Source of the DNA: Nomia melanderi
Taxonomy: Eukaryota > Arthropoda > Insecta > Hymenoptera > Halictidae
DNA length: 64,000 nucleotides
Direction of reading: 5' to 3'
NCBI RefSeq assembly: GCF_051020985.1
Contig: NC_135007.1
Span: 4,965,501 to 5,029,500 of the forward strand
Numbering within the stretch: position 1 is the stretch's first letter; each line of letters starts with the position of its first letter. The notes under the pieces are model-generated. The model worked only from the letters and a program-made list of their open reading frames with translations. It was not told the origin of the DNA and made no database searches. Below, piece after piece: positions 38,601 to 51,100 of the stretch. The position numbers and the translations under genes were made by a program.

Positions 38601-41600
38601 ATATACCTATTTTATGTAGTTGTTCTGAATCATACCTGTAATATCGTCCACCTAGTACATATTATATATCGTGTGCGTTGATGAATCTGAAAGGTGATCG
38701 GTTTCAAGATCGCGAGGGAGAAGAGACACAGAAACGTGGAAAATCGTATGCAAAATCATGGATCTGTGCTGCAACCTTTCCATTAATTATTGTTTCTTCG
38801 AGATAGTGCCGCTCAAGGTGTTGAGTTTTGTGTAACCAGTTGCTGAAGGTATACCAGTTGGCGTATGTACGCGCGTCAACGAGTTTTATAGTTGGAACGG
38901 AAGTAAATGATTCGATCGATACGTGACACGTTTATTCTCTGTTTGAAAAGCGTTTCTTTTCTTTTAGTTTTAAGTGGCAAAGGATACAATGTGCTGATAC
39001 TGACTCTGATTAACTTCAGTTGTACAATCGATAAATTTGAACATAATCCCACTGATAATTCCCACGGAATCTGTTATGGTTTGATTTAGGTTCCGATAAA
39101 TTATTAACGAACAAAGCACTACATCGGTTACTTATCAACTTTACAAGTAGATCTTTGATATTAATAATTCTCGATGACGAGTCGTAAATCAATTGTAGTA
39201 GTTGTTGATTATAACATCTTGCGCAATCATTAATTAGGTATTATACATTCTTTTCGGATTTAGATTTTAATACTTTCTTAAGTAGGTTATCAATGCTACC
39301 TTATCATGATAAGCAATTCTTATATATAACGATTGATAGATGAATGATTACTGTTCAGTTTGGTTGAGAGAGATTTGAGGTTTTGGTATAAACTGCTGGA
39401 TTTTAATTGCAATGCCTGATTAAGAATACGAGAACTATTCGTTTGATTGAAACCTGTTGAAATTTTGATAATTTCACCTGGAAAGTGAATTTCAAGGTAA
39501 CTGCAACTTTTATTTCTTGTTAACTGGTAATAAATCAATTTCAAAGAAATATAATTTCCGAATAAATATTCACTTTCATGTTTGTTCTGTCTTGAATGAA
39601 GTTTCCTTCATTCTGTAATTTATGTGTTAGTTCAGCAACATGTAGAAAGCAAAACTTACGATACAAGCTGAACGTTTAATACATTAATTATTATGAAAAG
39701 AAGCGTCATTTTGATTTCTTATCGCAATGGGTATTTGTCTTCATCATTTTTGAAATTAATATTCATTAAGCTTTAACAATCACAGGCTGTCAATAAGAAT
39801 ATACCTACATTATTACTTGTGAAAGAAACATGCAACGTCAATTTACATTGTTTCAATATCAATGAAAATTCTATTATGTACCTATTCATCATATTTCGTA
39901 ATTTTTTTCAGGTATATTTAATTGCTATCGTTTCTCAGTGAATTTAATGTTTTATCTGAACCGACACACACCATTACACTGTACTGAAAAAGTGTGCCCG
40001 TCGCGACAATGGAACTAAAATTGCATATTTAGATTTAACGATCATTTAATCACGCAACAAAAGGTCGTAAATAAAGTCTGTCGAGTATTACTTTAATTTT
40101 TTCCAATTATCGTATTTGTCTTCTCATAAATTATATTTTGTTTTTTGAATAATCATTTTTAGAATTAAGCTTGTCGTAATACTTATATTATTATACATCC
40201 AACTGGATGATTAAAGCTTATCATTTCGTAGACAATCATCAGAGGACAAATGACGAAAACTTCTATTTTTGTCCTGCAGTAAATAAAAGATTCTTCTGTC
40301 TCCAAATCTGATTAAATAAAAATAAAATTTTCACCAAACAGACATATCTTTATGGATATAAACAAGTAAAATATGAAATTTATATTTATTACATTTTTAA
40401 TAAAATCTTAAATATAAAATTTCGGCTCTGTGTAGTGTATAAAATGCCAACCAGACATATGTTAACATAATAAGCCATGTTGCATTCATTTCGAGGTTGA
40501 ATTTTCAGAACATCAACGTAAATAATCTTTATGTGTTTCAAATCTTTCACATAATTGTCACATGTATATTTTAGAAGTTAAAGTTCGCAGTTATTTAAAA
40601 GAAAAGCATATATATGTAAGTATGTACTTTCATTATCATTTTTTTAAATTAATTCATCAGTATATGTTACACATTTAATACATGCACATGTTTTTTAATG
40701 TTTTGTCCATACCGATAAATAATAATTTTGAGGACCAATAAAAAATTTTTGTGCAAATGTAAATGTCAAAATGGATACACTGAAATCACTTTAACTTTTT
40801 AAAGGATAAATGAACAGCAATATATAGGTTTACTCCTGAACTGATTACTAATTCTGATACTATTTAATTCATAAAGCATTAATATTGCTGTTACCTAAAC
40901 AGTGTATTTTCAAAGAATAAAGACGATCGATATTAATCTAACAAAATTTCCACAAAAAATTGATTGATATATTGAATCGTATACCTTCGGATGTGTTCAA
41001 CATTCTTTTTAGATTATTAGTTTCACAAGCAGTGAAATAATAATTGCATTTCAATTGACTGACTTTTTATTCAATACAAACATTGCACATTTGAAATAAT
41101 TCATTGTTAAATTCTTAAAATTAGAACATATTCTTGCTTGCAACCAAAAGTGTTTATGTTTCAGCCTAATACTTCTGTAACGAAACATGTTCACTACCAA
41201 CTGTGCATAGAGAAAATATAAATAACGCTGTAGATATCATTATTTCAAATGACAAGATACGAGGTTAGACTCAAAAAATCAATAACTCTTTCTAGTTCCA
41301 TTCTTTTCATGTTTTAGTTAGAATATTTGTCAGGTTTAATAGAACTTTGAAAATGAAGGGATTGTTACCGAAACAAACGGTGGTAGGGAACGTGTTAAAG
41401 ACAAAGGTTGGCTTTGGGATCAAATTCATCCTCGAAATGCACGAGAGTGAAAGACACTGTTACGTTGTCGTAACACACAGAAGGGTTTCCATGAAAACGG
41501 TTGGATTCTTGTCTCGATCGGAGAATGACATACAGCGAGATGTTAGTGTAGAAGAAACACTTTATTCTAACCACACAGATTTTTTAGGATTTCTGTTCAT

Positions 41601-42396
41601 AGTTCAGTTTCGCGACGTTTGTGAAAGTAGCGCGTTTGTAGAATTATGTCTTTCGAGAGGTTTCGTAACATTGTGTTCGGTTCTCGTAGCGTCATATTTT
41701 ATGTAAACTTGGGTTTTTTATGATTGCTCAGTTGCATTTTTAGGTGGAGGAAAGTTGTGTTTTATCATTGGTCACAGGTGTGTCTATTTTGCGTCTTAGA
41801 GTGGGAAATTATCAAAAGTCTAGGTTCGTTTCGTCATCGTCGTGATTTAGAACTCTTTGTTTGGTCTTTACGGTTACGGGTTTTTACGGTTGCAGCTTGT
41901 CCCTGCGTCACATGTGGCGTCCAAATGTTTTACGATGACCATCATAAAAATGAGAAAGATTTCGGAGTGCTCGCGCACCTGGTCTGTAATTATGAAAGTA
42001 TCCTAAGTCGCTTCGCTGTCGATTAGTTTATGGTTTGAAATGAGTAAGTCGGACGTAACAGGCATATTAACGGGTTCAAATTTTACGTCGTGGATAAAGA
42101 AGAACCCGAGACGAATGTATCTCGGCGACGAACCAGAGAAGTCCATCACCTTCCCTTTCACGGTGCAGCGTCGTCGCACGTGCGTCGTCATGGGACACGC
42201 GGAACGTGTACTTTATGCAAATATTTACCGACTCCGTAGAAAATGGGAGTTATGTCATGGTCCCGTCGTTTCCTGCAATGCTATTATTATTCCTTTCTTT
42301 TCCTTTGTATCTAATTCGCGTGGCAAGCCAGACACAGCCGTAATAAACACCGAGATCACGAATTGTTTTATAATAGAATAATGAATCAATTTTTAT

Positions 42397-42633
42397 TTAA
42401 CAGGTTCAATGCCACGTGTACCACATATGGTACACGCCAATGTTTGTAAGAAAATACTTTTGAAAGATACATGGTCACGGACACGTTGCACAGTAGCGAA
42501 AATGTAGAGAAACGACATCAAAATATATAACAATTACCAAAAACTTGAATGTAACTTGATTTTTTAAATGAAATATTAATACAGTTTAGAAGCAAAATAT
42601 AATCAAAATTTCCGATGACACGGAATGTGTTAA
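42397..42633 (+). mobile_element. TTAA-bounded MITE (GGTTCAATGCC family)
   Basis: It begins TTAACAGGTTCAATGCCACG and ends TGACACGGAATGTGTTAA, an imperfect inverted repeat. It is 237 bp. Near the left end TGTACCACATATGGTACACG is a perfect small palindrome. Relatives lie at 12423 and 11335. Confidence 0.72.
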
Positions 42634-43220
42634 CTAAAACAGTAAGTAAATGCGTCTGTTCGGTACAATGGATTATAATGTGTAATAATTTTCATTCACT
42701 TGTTTTATAAATATTGTAATGGAGATTCGGATGCGTTTTTCTTTTTAATTGATTATAGTTTTATCCAGTCGAGTCCATAGATGACTGTCATTACCAATTC
42801 TATTCTTAATACGAGTAACAAGGGAACAACCTTGCGGTTGAACTTTTTTTCTCTTCCACAAACAACCATGAACCGTTCCTCGAAACAGTTTTTAGGAAAC
42901 ATTAATTAATTCATCGATGAACTTGGTCGAACGAATGTTTGTCGGTTCGTTACAACGTTTTGCTTTAATTGCTCTAATACCACGCTAATACCACGTAACT
43001 TCTGTAAAATTACCACCGTGTCAGTATCAACTAAAAAGTGCAACCGCTTCCGTGCTCTTTGCGAATAAGAACAAGAGTGCAGAAAAGATTTCTCTTGAAT
43101 GTAAAAAGAGAGTTCGTAGAGGACAAAGGTGAACGAAAAAAAGCGGTTAGTTATCATCGAGTTAGAAACTCAGTTATCGAAAACACCAGTCTTGTTTTTC
43201 GTTTCTTGCCCAGAGAAGTA

Positions 43221-43470
43221 TTAACTTATTAACTATGGAATTTAATTTTAAAAATCTCTGATAATGCTCGCAATGAAATCAAATAACGATGTGTATACTC
43301 GTCACACGCAGATCAAATGCACCTATAATATATTCTAACGAAAAACTAAAGCGAAATGAAGAAGAATTACATGTTTATCTGAAAAAATAAATAATTGATC
43401 GTTGATGTAGTTAGTATCATTTTGATTCTAAGATGACGTATATACTCGTCGAGCGCAGTTAACTGGTTAA
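43221..43470 (-). mobile_element. TTAA-bounded MITE (CAGTTAAC family), inverted copy
   Basis: Read on the minus strand it begins TTAACCAGTTAACTGCGC and ends AGTTAATAAGTTAA. It is 250 bp and aligns along its length with the copies at 1153 and 18374. Confidence 0.85.
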
Positions 43471-44367
43471 GTCAGCTTTCGTAGTAATGATCTCGTGAAT
43501 TCCGACAATTATAAAACCGCCAAGATTGTTTTTCCTCGACTCATTGACTATCGAACGATCGATCGATTTCAGACACTACATTTTCTTGTATCGCGATGCT
43601 TATTAATCATGCAAGAAAACAATTGCAAATTGACGAGATTAAATCTGACCATTCTCATACGTGATTCATTAATTTTCTCGTCATAGGAACTATCAAGATC
43701 CTCATGTTGCACTTAGATTCTATTAATAGGATCACGTACGGTGTTGATTTATTGATGCAATATAAGCTTCGTAAAAATCGGATATCTCACTTGAAGAGAG
43801 ACGAAAGACGAGGTTCAGATACGTATCGAGTTACCTTTCGAATTCGAGTTAACTTTGGCATTGATCACGCGCAAACTGCGAGAAAGATATTCTACACGCT
43901 TAATTATCATTTCCGCCACGTCGATTCTGTTCTCTCAATGACAATTTTTTTTTCGAGCGGATTTACCGTGGCGTTACTCACCTTCACCTTTCTAAACCCC
44001 TTTACACCACTCGCATGGAATGAAAATCAGAGTTCATTTGCCATTTTGCAGAATAAAATTCATGATTAGAATCGCGAGAAAGAAATGGTTGACATTTACA
44101 TCCCAGAAGCGTTACAATGCGTCGCATAATATGTATTACCGTGGAAGTGTAGCAATTTACAATAATAAATGTTAACATTCATCACAGTGATTAATGCAAA
44201 TATTCCAATATCCATTTTCATTCCATACACTATGTTATGTACGTTTGTTCTATTTATCTTCAATTCATTTTCAGTTACTTCAATCATCTCGCATCAGTCT
44301 TTCATAATATATCAAAACAAACGTGACTATCCAATTTCCATAAGAAACCAACCATCCGATTTTACCT

Positions 44368-44593
44368 TTACCAATAAAACTACCAGATGGATCAAAATGG
44401 CCCATTCGTGATTCTTTCTTCTTGCGATTATTCAAAGGACAACAGATGTTTTTCCGAGAAATTATTAAAGAAATTAGTGTAGCCATACATAAACTGAATT
44501 GTAAATCAATTAAAGTTTCAGTAGATACACTCTTGGAGTTTCTATAGACGAATTTCAAAACGTCAGTTTAACAACTCAGTAGTATCAGTGTAA
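44368..44593 (+). mobile_element. MITE (CACTAAAACTACC family), decayed ends
   Basis: AATAAAACTACCAGATGG at the left, ACTCAGTAGTATCAGTGT at the right, and the interior CAACAGATGTTT.TC.GAGAAATTAT.AAAGAAATT match 38376-38600 in order. It lies about 330 bases upstream of the transporter's start exon. Confidence 0.72.
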
Positions 44594-44922
44594 AAATCGT
44601 TCTTCTCGACGTTACTAAACCGTACATCTATTTCCTTGCAATACGAGTTCATCCGTTCTTCAATCATGGTCGGAGAAAAATCTTATTGTTCGGCAGCAAT
44701 TATCATATAATTGCATTTTTCTTCTGTCGCGATCGACACCGACCTCGGATGCAGATAAACCTGGAAAATATGTTAAAACATTAAAGCGCCGTGCATTGTA
44801 TCTCTACTCAAACAATGTCGACGGTTTCTTCGTTGTTTTTTTTGTAACCGACTGCTCGCCATGAACTTAATTCGGCGCTGCGTGTAATTTCAATGTGGTA
44901 ATCGAGCCTCCTTAATTTCCAG

Positions 44923-45181
44923 AGATCGAGATAATGACAGTCATGGTAGAGTCCATGAAAGTCGAGGAGGGCGAACGTCCGAAGATCGCAGCCTTCGACG
45001 ACATCCTCCCGTACGTCGGTGAGGCTAGTCGATACCAATGGTTCCTCTTCATCCTGCTTCTACCCTTTACCTTCGTCTACGCGTTCCTGTATTTCACGCA
45101 GTTCTTCATCACGCTGCTGCCTGCCGAGCACTGGTGCACCGTGCCCGAACTCGACAACTGGAATCTCACCGATCATGAAAA
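44923..45181 (+). CDS. Transporter exon with start codon (coding exon 1)
   Basis: The acceptor CCTCCTTAATTTCCAG ends at 44922. Eleven bases of 5' UTR follow, then the ATG at 44934. The exon encodes residues 1-82 and two bases of K83: a short acidic cytoplasmic N-terminus with FDDILPYVGE (21-30), transmembrane helix 1, and the start of the extracellular loop with WC (67-68) and the sequon NLT. The donor is A|GTAAGT at 45182. An acceptor directly before the start codon shows that an upstream untranslated exon should exist. Confidence 0.92.
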
Positions 45182-48100
45182 GTAAGTGGAAAATTATTTG
45201 TTTTACTTTTTTCGAGATAATTTATTAGGTCGTGTAATATAAAATGTTGGATTTGATGTTCTAAAAGATGTTTGTTCAATGAAAATATGCTCTATTCGAT
45301 TCGACACTTCTATCGACGTGTTTTAACCCTTTGCACTCGAGAGGTGACTCACAATCACCATTTGATTTGATATAGCAGAATTATGAAATTTAATGTTCAA
45401 TATTATATTGTATATAGTGTAATTAAACTAAAACTCGAAAAATGTTCGAGTGCAAAGGGTTAATGAATATATTCCTTTTTTGAGAAGTTCTGAATGTTTA
45501 GAATTAATAAATTCTAAGGATATTGTTATAAATTACTGTTTCAAGTTTACCGCATGATTCATTTTGCAAAGAAACATCACAACATCGAAATTTCGCAAAT
45601 CAGCGTTGCACTGTTCTTTCATTCCAAGTATTGGCACAAATGCTTACTTTATATTTTCAAATAAATATGTATTCATTTCTCATTTTGCTTTAGCTTCTTA
45701 TCTCAATGTATAATAGGTGTATTTGTCCTGCGAGCACTAAAATACTCTGAACGTAAATACTATAACTCTAAACGTACTCTTAGAGTTAGTACATTTGTCA
45801 GCAAATCGTTTTCAAATCGAACGAAAAAAATATGTAGTCTGATTAGTACCAGCATATCTAGATTGGTTCCACACGCGATTCTTTAACCTTTTCGCATAGT
45901 GCAGTTTAATATGTTCCAAAATACTTTTAATTTGTATAATAAAATTTAATCTGCAATAGTATCTATTGTTTAGAAAATTTAGTTATAAACTATTTAAATA
46001 CTAGTAATGTAGACATATTACAACGTAAAGTTTATTATAGTTTATTTTCATTCACTTACAATTTAAGAATATTTATTTCATATTAACATTTAATTCATTT
46101 ATTCTATTTTAGTATATGCATCGAATGCAACGGCATGTTTCATGTATTTCTGATTTTCTAATATTTAATCATTTTACTTTATCTTCACATTTTCGTAAAA
46201 AGTGTTAGACGGACATTATATTTAATTGAATATAGCATATAATTTCCAAAAGTCTGTAGCGGAATACTGCAATACTGTTTTGCTATTTGTAAGTATACGA
46301 GTATAAGAAATATTACATCGTAATATAATTATAGTCATACTTACAGTCATTTGCACTTCAAAGTTTTAACAAATACTAAAAGCATCACGAATGAATATAA
46401 AAATATTTTTTTTATAAAACGTATTCCGCTAAAGAATTTGAGATGACATAGGATTACATTTTTCTCGTCGCGAAAGTGTTAATAACGTTTCGTTCTAATA
46501 TGTACGCATAACAAAGATTATTCATACTTGCGACTATAAAGGTGCTTGCTAGATTTCGTATTTTCATGAAATATTCGTTGAATCTATCTATACATACGCG
46601 ACATTCTTTAAAAGTTTTAAAATTTACAATTACTTGCGGAAGTATTACAGTTATGCAAATCGCAGAGATAGAAGAAAGTTTATTTTTGAGACACAAACAA
46701 TCAAAAGTGATAAATTGCAGTTCACACAGATTAAAGTTAATTCCTTCGCAACACCTTTATTTGCTAATGCATTTTTTTGCAAACAGATAAGCTACGTGAG
46801 GTAAACTTTTCCATTGTTATAGCATTGTTTAATTTCGTATGATAACGTGTCGCGACTAGGCTTGCTTCTTCGTGAACATATTGTATTATTATTAAACTGC
46901 TGGATTTAGTAGTAATTTTTAATCAATGCGAATGAACAGTCGATAGAAACTTATTTTACTTTGCGTCGTGTGTTTTGGAGAAAAGGCGTTATATTTAATT
47001 ATTTATTTCCCTGTTGTATACTAGTATATTCCTGAAAAAAGTGTTATAAACGATATATAAAATATATATCGTATTTTTTTATCTTAGATATTCTATAATT
47101 GCACGCAGTCTAGAAGTATAATATTAATTCAGCAGTGAATTATTTAATAACAAAACCATTTACATATACAGTATTCATTAGACATTCCTTTGTCAATTTC
47201 ACTTTCTCTGCAACTTTCTTCAAGAACGTACACAGCATCACAAGCATTCTATAAAACAAGTGAACACAGACTGAATAAACTATTTCACGTTTTACCATAA
47301 GATTTTACAAAGCCTAAAGAAATATGAAGTTGTCTAATGGATTTATTAGACCGAACTTCATTAGAGCGTTGATTTTATCGTACTCAATCCATTTAAATGA
47401 TTTACGGGTCATTAAAAGCGTCATAATTGAAATTAGCAGTAAGTCAAATCAACATCAGCTATGCAAGTGATCAGGCTTTCTCGATTTTTTGCAAGTCAGC
47501 TGTTGTAATTTAACTCTGAGGAAAAGGAAAAAGTGAATCGACTCGGAGCCATAAAGTTGTGTTAATGAGTCACATTATTACGTCCTCATTAACGATGTGA
47601 CACGGTTAAACCGCGGTTCGTTCACGAAACTCATGATGCAATCGAGATGTAAGAAGACCAGGAAAACTGTGTTTCGTGTTTTCCACTGACTCACGATGCA
47701 GAAAAGCGCGGGAATGTTTGTTACTTCGACCGACGCTACGCTGAAAACCTGTTTGGTCGCCGACCTCCACCCGGCAGATTCTAGACTTCTGCGAACTGAT
47801 CGGACAGGAAATTCTTTCCTATTCTTGGCGCCGTGACCTCGAGTATCGGAAACAAACACGCCGAAATGCGAAATCAACAAATCAGTTTTTTAATATGACA
47901 AATTTATTTGTCAAATACGATGTGATTCGTTAATGGCAATTTCAGTCTTCGTACTAAATGGACAGTAATTTTTTATCGCAACGAATTTTTATTGTCCATT
48001 ATGCTTCATATTATAAAGGTTATTGATTTTAACTCCAGCACCTAAATTATTTCTGCTATTATTGAAAGTAAGAAAGAATTACTAAATACTAAATACTATT

Positions 48101-51100
48101 TAGTCAGTTCTCTTTACTTTCAATAATAGCAGAAATAATTTAGGTGCTCGAGCTAAAATTAACATCTTGTGTAAACAAAATTAGCAGAGGATAAAGTACA
48201 GCGATGAGTCCATCTTTTAAAACGATACATTTTTTTCATAACAAATTAAGTCAGTTTTGATTGATGTAATTATTGTGAATACACATTATAATTCTGTGTT
48301 CTTGAAACACTAATTTCCGCGATCTATATAAACAAATATATGGTTTTCTAGGAACGATAGAGTAAAGTATAGAAAAATATCCGTAAATCTAGTGTTAATA
48401 TTGTATAGAGAAAAATAGCAAAGAAAATTATACTTTATTTTATAAGATACAAATAATAATTGATTCAAGCTTTATTTCAATAGCTTTAATAGTTTTGTCG
48501 CAAGACATTCTCAAAAATAACTTATTTTGGCTTTCTAAAAGTGAGAAAACATATAACGTAATATGAAATTCTTACTGATTAAAATGAAATACTTGTGAAT
48601 AGAATTTCTTGCTTGTCTACATCGTTTTTGAAATTTAATTAAGACGCTTATATTTAATTAGAACGAGGCAAATTAAAATTTCAGAAAATGTTATATTTTA
48701 TTCTATTATATTGCGAAGAAAATTATGAAATTTCACATTTTCACTAATACTTACTATTAGAAAATTTGAATTATCTCTTCTTTCATCTACAGTATAAAAT
48801 TACTTCAATAAGAAAAATAGTGAATTACTTATTATTCACAGTAATGACTAATACACCTTTCAAAGTGCTTATTTCTGCAATTGTTTCAACTTATGGGCAT
48901 TTCGTTTATTAATAGGAAAATTTCATTATTTTTCTTATTTCATAACAAAAATAAAGTTGAACTTAAAATAACAGTAAAAAAAATCGTAATAAAATTTGTA
49001 CTGATGATTGTTGAGTTTTTTTGGAGATCGAAAATTTAATAAACTGTAATGTTACATTATTGTAAAATTCCTGTACTGAACTGTACATTACTGAGATTTG
49101 ACCAATAAACGTGCCACGCGATAAAACGTAACGTCAGATGGAGTATCGGATCCAACAACAAACATCAGAGAAAATACTTTCCCCGTGCGTTTTTGGACCA
49201 AATGTGCGTACACAGGCAACAGTCTTAAAAATTGTTGTCAAACAAGTCTTATCTTCGTGAGAAAATTTCCGAAGATTTTTAATCTAGATGACGGTGTTAT
49301 TCAATGCAAGTTTTATAGAAAGAATGGCGAAAACTGATTACTTTTCTTTCGAAAAAAGAGAAGATGTCTGATAAGCCTAACGATACTTCAAAATTCATAA
49401 CATCTATTTTACACACTTTTAACAGTACAATCATGAAATCGAATTAATATTTTAGTTCGTATTCAATTTTATTTTTCTCATATTTGCTTGGACCTTTATT
49501 TCCCTTCGGACGTCGAATTTTGATTCGATTTGTCGCAGTCACGGTTGACTTGTTGTTCCACCAACGCAAATGTCCATCGCCTTCGGTTTTCATTCTGTTT
49601 TTGCTGTCAGCGACCGTCATGCTTCTATCTTTTTTATTCGTTGGACGCGGACGAGGCACCCGGCATTTTTATTAAACCTGTTTTTCGTTGTGCAGACATC
49701 ATTTTCCATGTAACTCCACTGTGTTTTCGTAACTATCGTTCATTTGTTAGTTCGTTTTCTTTTAAAAGCGCATTTATTTTCTGATAAAAAACAAAATCAT
49801 CGCACCTTACACATTAACATGATGACTGCCGCATGATTCAAATATGATTCACGACACGTTTATAATCCTACATAACTGTCACTACAACATGTCACCATGA
49901 TAGTATGTGCGACATCAATATTGACGAGATATCTCGTCCATAGCATCGTTTCTTCGACATCGTGGAACCTAGACATCTCGTCCATTGTAGCGAAAGGGTT
50001 AACATACGCGCAATATTAATGCTTCATTCCATTCAGTTTGAATGATGTATCAAATATATTCGAGATAAATGGTGTAATTAAATATAATTTCTACAAGTGA
50101 AACCGTGGATGTTGAATTCACGGATACGGGGATCTCACTGTATAAGATTATTTTATGTTGCTTCGAACAAATTACAGAAAAGAAGAATGTGGCCGGGAGA
50201 TCAATATTTTTTTAGTACTAAAACTATCGAGCAATTAGAGCGACTTATTCGGAGAATATTAAGATCCTTTTTGAGATTCGAAGGCTCCCCTAGTCCTACA
50301 TCTATACAAATACACAAATTTAATTTAAGCTCTTTCACAAAAACTTCATAATTTAAGTATTTGAAAAATAAAAATTCTGAAGTGGGTCAATTTGACCCGT
50401 CGACAGATACCATCTATAATTTCGCTTTATTACAATAGGTATTTAGAATGGTAAAAGTATGACTTTTTGTTTAGAATCGCGTTGTCCATACCTCCAGCGT
50501 CGATGGAGGAATTGAAGATGGAGAGCGCCACGTCGTTCTCGCGTTGCAAAATGTACGACGTGAACTATAAGGAAATGCTGCAGAACGGCACCAGAGAAGC
50601 AGATCCATCTTGGCCCATTAAATCGTGTCAGAATGGATGGACTTTCAATCACACGATGATACCGTACAAGTCTATCGCCGTCGAGGTGAGTTGGCTCGAT
50701 CTACTCTTCATTCAACTATAATGTGCAACACTCCCGAACTTATGTTTGTTATTATTCCTTCAAATCACTCTCACGAAACAAAAGTAATATTTGCAAAACT
50801 AAACTGAACCAAAGTTGAAGTCCTATATTTTGAAAATAACATTCCTTTAAACATTTCTGCTCTGTAACCTCGTGACTATTTTTAGAGGAACAACGGTATT
50901 ACATGAAAAGTTGCATTTAATGGCAGCTTTAAACTATTCTGCAATCTTTATGCACCATTTTAAGTAATTTATATTCTAAGTATTTGTACTTTGAAATGAC
51001 TGTGATCAAGTCATTATTATCAACACGTCATTTCCGTGTGCTGTATTAGAAAGGTGTAAAGTAATATCGGTTTCGTTAAATCGTACCTTCTTTCTTTCGT

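Larger units (their letters stand above)
35507..44922 (+). other. Putative first intron / upstream region, no recognised gene
   Basis: If the candidate first exon is right, this is a 9.4 kb intron. It holds several MITEs listed separately (37996, 38376, 42397, 43221, 44368), a GC-richer patch at about 36.85-37.15 kb, and an ORF-rich block at 41.3-42.4 kb. I recognise no protein in it. It ends in a clear acceptor before the transporter's start exon. Confidence 0.4.

Noticed and set aside
43704..44069. 121-codon open frame as a gene
   Set aside because: No domain is recognised, there is no splice partner, and it lies in a region of decayed repeats. It cannot be supported beyond chance.
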